A stretch of DNA of 6,158 nt from Pseudomonadota bacterium (GTDB taxonomy: Bacteria; Pseudomonadota; Gammaproteobacteria; Xanthomonadales; Rhodanobacteraceae): the NCBI GenBank assembly GCA_025351555.1, contig JANXVS010000017.1:1-6158 (forward strand), in the 5' to 3' direction. Below, in pieces: positions 5,261 through 6,158 of this stretch. Position 1 is the first letter of the stretch. Each line of letters opens with the position of its first letter. A program made the translations under genes and the position numbers. The notes under the pieces are model-generated. The model did not search any database and had not been told where the DNA came from. It saw nothing but the letters and a program-made list of their open reading frames with translations.

Positions 5261-6090
5261 GCGCTGCTGCAGATGGCGATCTCGGCGAGCTTGCCCGCGG
5301 CTGCTGCGCAATTGCGCGCACGGCCGGTGCCGCGATCATGCGGGTTTACGCGGGTGATTTCGCGGTCGAGCGCAAGGACGACAATTCGCCGCTGACCGCG
5401 GCCGATCTTGCCGCACACCGGGCGATTCTCGACGGCCTGCACGTGTTGACGCCGCAGATTCCGGTGCTGTCGGAGGAATCCGCGGTACAGGCCGGCTGGG
5501 ATGAGCGTCGGCGCTGGGCGCGGTACTGGTTGGTCGACCCGCTTGACGGCACCCGCGAATTCGTCAAGCGCAACGGCGAGTTCACGGTCAATATCGCCCT
5601 GATCCACGAGCACCAGCCAGTGCTCGGCGTGGTATTTGCGCCGGCGCTGGATGAAATGTACTGGGCGTGGCGCGGCGGCCATGCGTATTTCGCTGATTTG
5701 AAACAAAGTGGAAAAGTGGAATTGCACACCCGCCGCCGCAGCAATCCATTGCTTATTGCCGGCAGCCGCTCGCATGCCGATCCGCGCCTGACCGCGGCGC
5801 TGGCCAAACTTGGCGCGCACGAGTTGAGGCCGCTTGGCTCGTCGCTGAAATTCTGTCGCGCCGCGCGTGCTGAAGTGGATTTGTATATTCGCTATGGTCC
5901 GACCAGCGAATGGGACACCGCGGCCGGGCAGTGTGTGCTTGAACAGGCCGGCGGTGGAGTCACTAATTTTGCCGGCGTGCCATTGCGCTACAACGCCAAG
6001 GAATCCTTGCTCAATCCGGATTTTCTGGCATTCGGCGACACCGCCGTCAATTGGGCCGCCTTGTTGCGTGGAGATGCGACGCGTGCCTGA
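5257..6090 (+). CDS. cysQ: 3'(2'),5'-bisphosphate nucleotidase CysQ
   Basis: A 277-residue FIG/IMPase-fold phosphatase. CysQ removes the 3'-phosphate from adenosine 3',5'-bisphosphate (pAp), a by-product of sulfate assimilation and 4'-phosphopantetheine transfer, yielding AMP. It can also act on PAPS. Visible motifs are KDDNSPLTAAD (40-50), SEES (72-75), the metal-binding box DPLDGTREFVKR (94-105), the CysQ-type GSSLKFC (194-200) and SEWDTAAGQCVLEQAGG (217-233). The frame is open upstream to an ATG at 5140, but the ATG at 5257 is chosen: it overlaps the nudE stop as ATGA, and the protein then starts close to the first conserved helix, as in the family. A 6-bp GC hairpin lies just upstream of the start. 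The gene belongs to the FIG fold, like the HisN-like gene on the other side of nudE. Confidence 0.93.
   Translation: MSAAADGDLGELARGCCAIARTAGAAIMRVYAGDFAVERKDDNSPLTAADLAAHRAILDGLHVLTPQIPVLSEESAVQAGWDERRRWARYWLVDPLDGTREFVKRNGEFTVNIALIHEHQPVLGVVFAPALDEMYWAWRGGHAYFADLKQSGKVELHTRRRSNPLLIAGSRSHADPRLTAALAKLGAHELRPLGSSLKFCRAARAEVDLYIRYGPTSEWDTAAGQCVLEQAGGGVTNFAGVPLRYNAKESLLNPDFLAFGDTAVNWAALLRGDATRA
6070..6085 (+). promoter_or_regulatory. Ribosome-binding site favouring a GTG start for mazG
   Basis: GGAG at 6070-6073 lies 9 nt before a GTG at 6083-6085, the ideal distance. The alternative in-frame ATG at 6074 directly abuts the same GGAG and would be badly spaced. Confidence 0.5.
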
Positions 6091-6158
6091 ATTAAGCATC
6101 GACGACCTGCTGCGCATCATGGCCACGTTGCGCGATCCCAAACACGGCTGTCCCTGGG
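6083..6158 (+). CDS. mazG: Nucleoside triphosphate pyrophosphohydrolase MazG, 5' end only
   Basis: Only about 25 codons are in the window. From the GTG the protein reads VPELSIDDLLRIMATLRDPK and continues HGCPW. The 'LL.IM..LRDP..GCPW' start is the hallmark of full-length MazG (E. coli begins with a near-identical LLTIMQRLRDPENGCPW). MazG hydrolyses NTPs to NMP and pyrophosphate, removing non-canonical nucleotides, and in E. coli it also lowers ppGpp levels. The gene overlaps the end of cysQ by 8 nt from the GTG, or by 17 nt if the ATG at 6074 is the start. This indicates co-transcription with nudE and cysQ. The catalytic EExxE helices lie beyond the window, so completeness cannot be judged. 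Confidence 0.85.
   Translation, partial: MPELSIDDLLRIMATLRDPKHGCPW

Noticed and set aside
4909..6141. Long antisense open frame (about 410 codons) opposite nudE/cysQ
   Set aside because: The + strand has two proteins with complete family motifs in this interval. The antisense product shows no recognisable domain and has the Arg/Ala/Gly-rich composition typical of shadow frames in GC-rich genes.

Overview
The window is a GC-rich stretch of chromosome with tightly packed genes, all on the + strand. It most likely comes from a gammaproteobacterium of the Xanthomonadales/Lysobacterales group. Three things point that way: a type II secretion (Gsp/Xps) cluster that includes gspN, a linked nudE-cysQ-mazG block, and a dispersed intergenic repeat whose ends read TCGTCATTC / GAATGACGA. 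The lineage is inferred from gene content and style. It has not been tested by database search, and no genus can be named.

Left part (2-3708): the distal half of a type II secretion operon, in the order gspJ (3' end only), gspK, gspL, gspM, gspN. These encode minor pseudopilins (J, K), the inner-membrane assembly platform (L, M) and the accessory inner-membrane protein N. J/K and L/M overlap by 4 nt at stop/start. A 72-nt gap between K and L holds a plausible sigma70-type promoter. The cluster ends with gspN, and no secretin (gspD) follows it here.

Middle (3739-4699): a gene for an inositol-monophosphatase-superfamily phosphatase, most similar in motif layout to histidinol-phosphate phosphatases (HisN), lies 30 nt after gspN. 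It is followed by a 178-nt intergenic region. Most of that region is a 116-bp imperfect inverted-repeat element, and next to the element is a -10-like box placed so that the nudE transcript would be leaderless.

Right part (4700-6158): nudE (Nudix ADP-compound hydrolase), cysQ (3'(2'),5'-bisphosphate nucleotidase) and the start of mazG (NTP pyrophosphohydrolase), joined by overlapping stop/start codons. All three families hydrolyse nucleotides or nucleotide derivatives (ADP-ribose/NADH-type compounds, pAp/PAPS, non-canonical or excess NTPs), so the block reads as a nucleotide-sanitation operon.

I found no tRNA, rRNA, CRISPR array, transposase or phage gene, and nothing that clearly makes up an undescribed system. 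The most useful items for follow-up are the repeat element, the candidate leaderless promoter, the internal gspL promoter, and the substrate of the HisN-like phosphatase.
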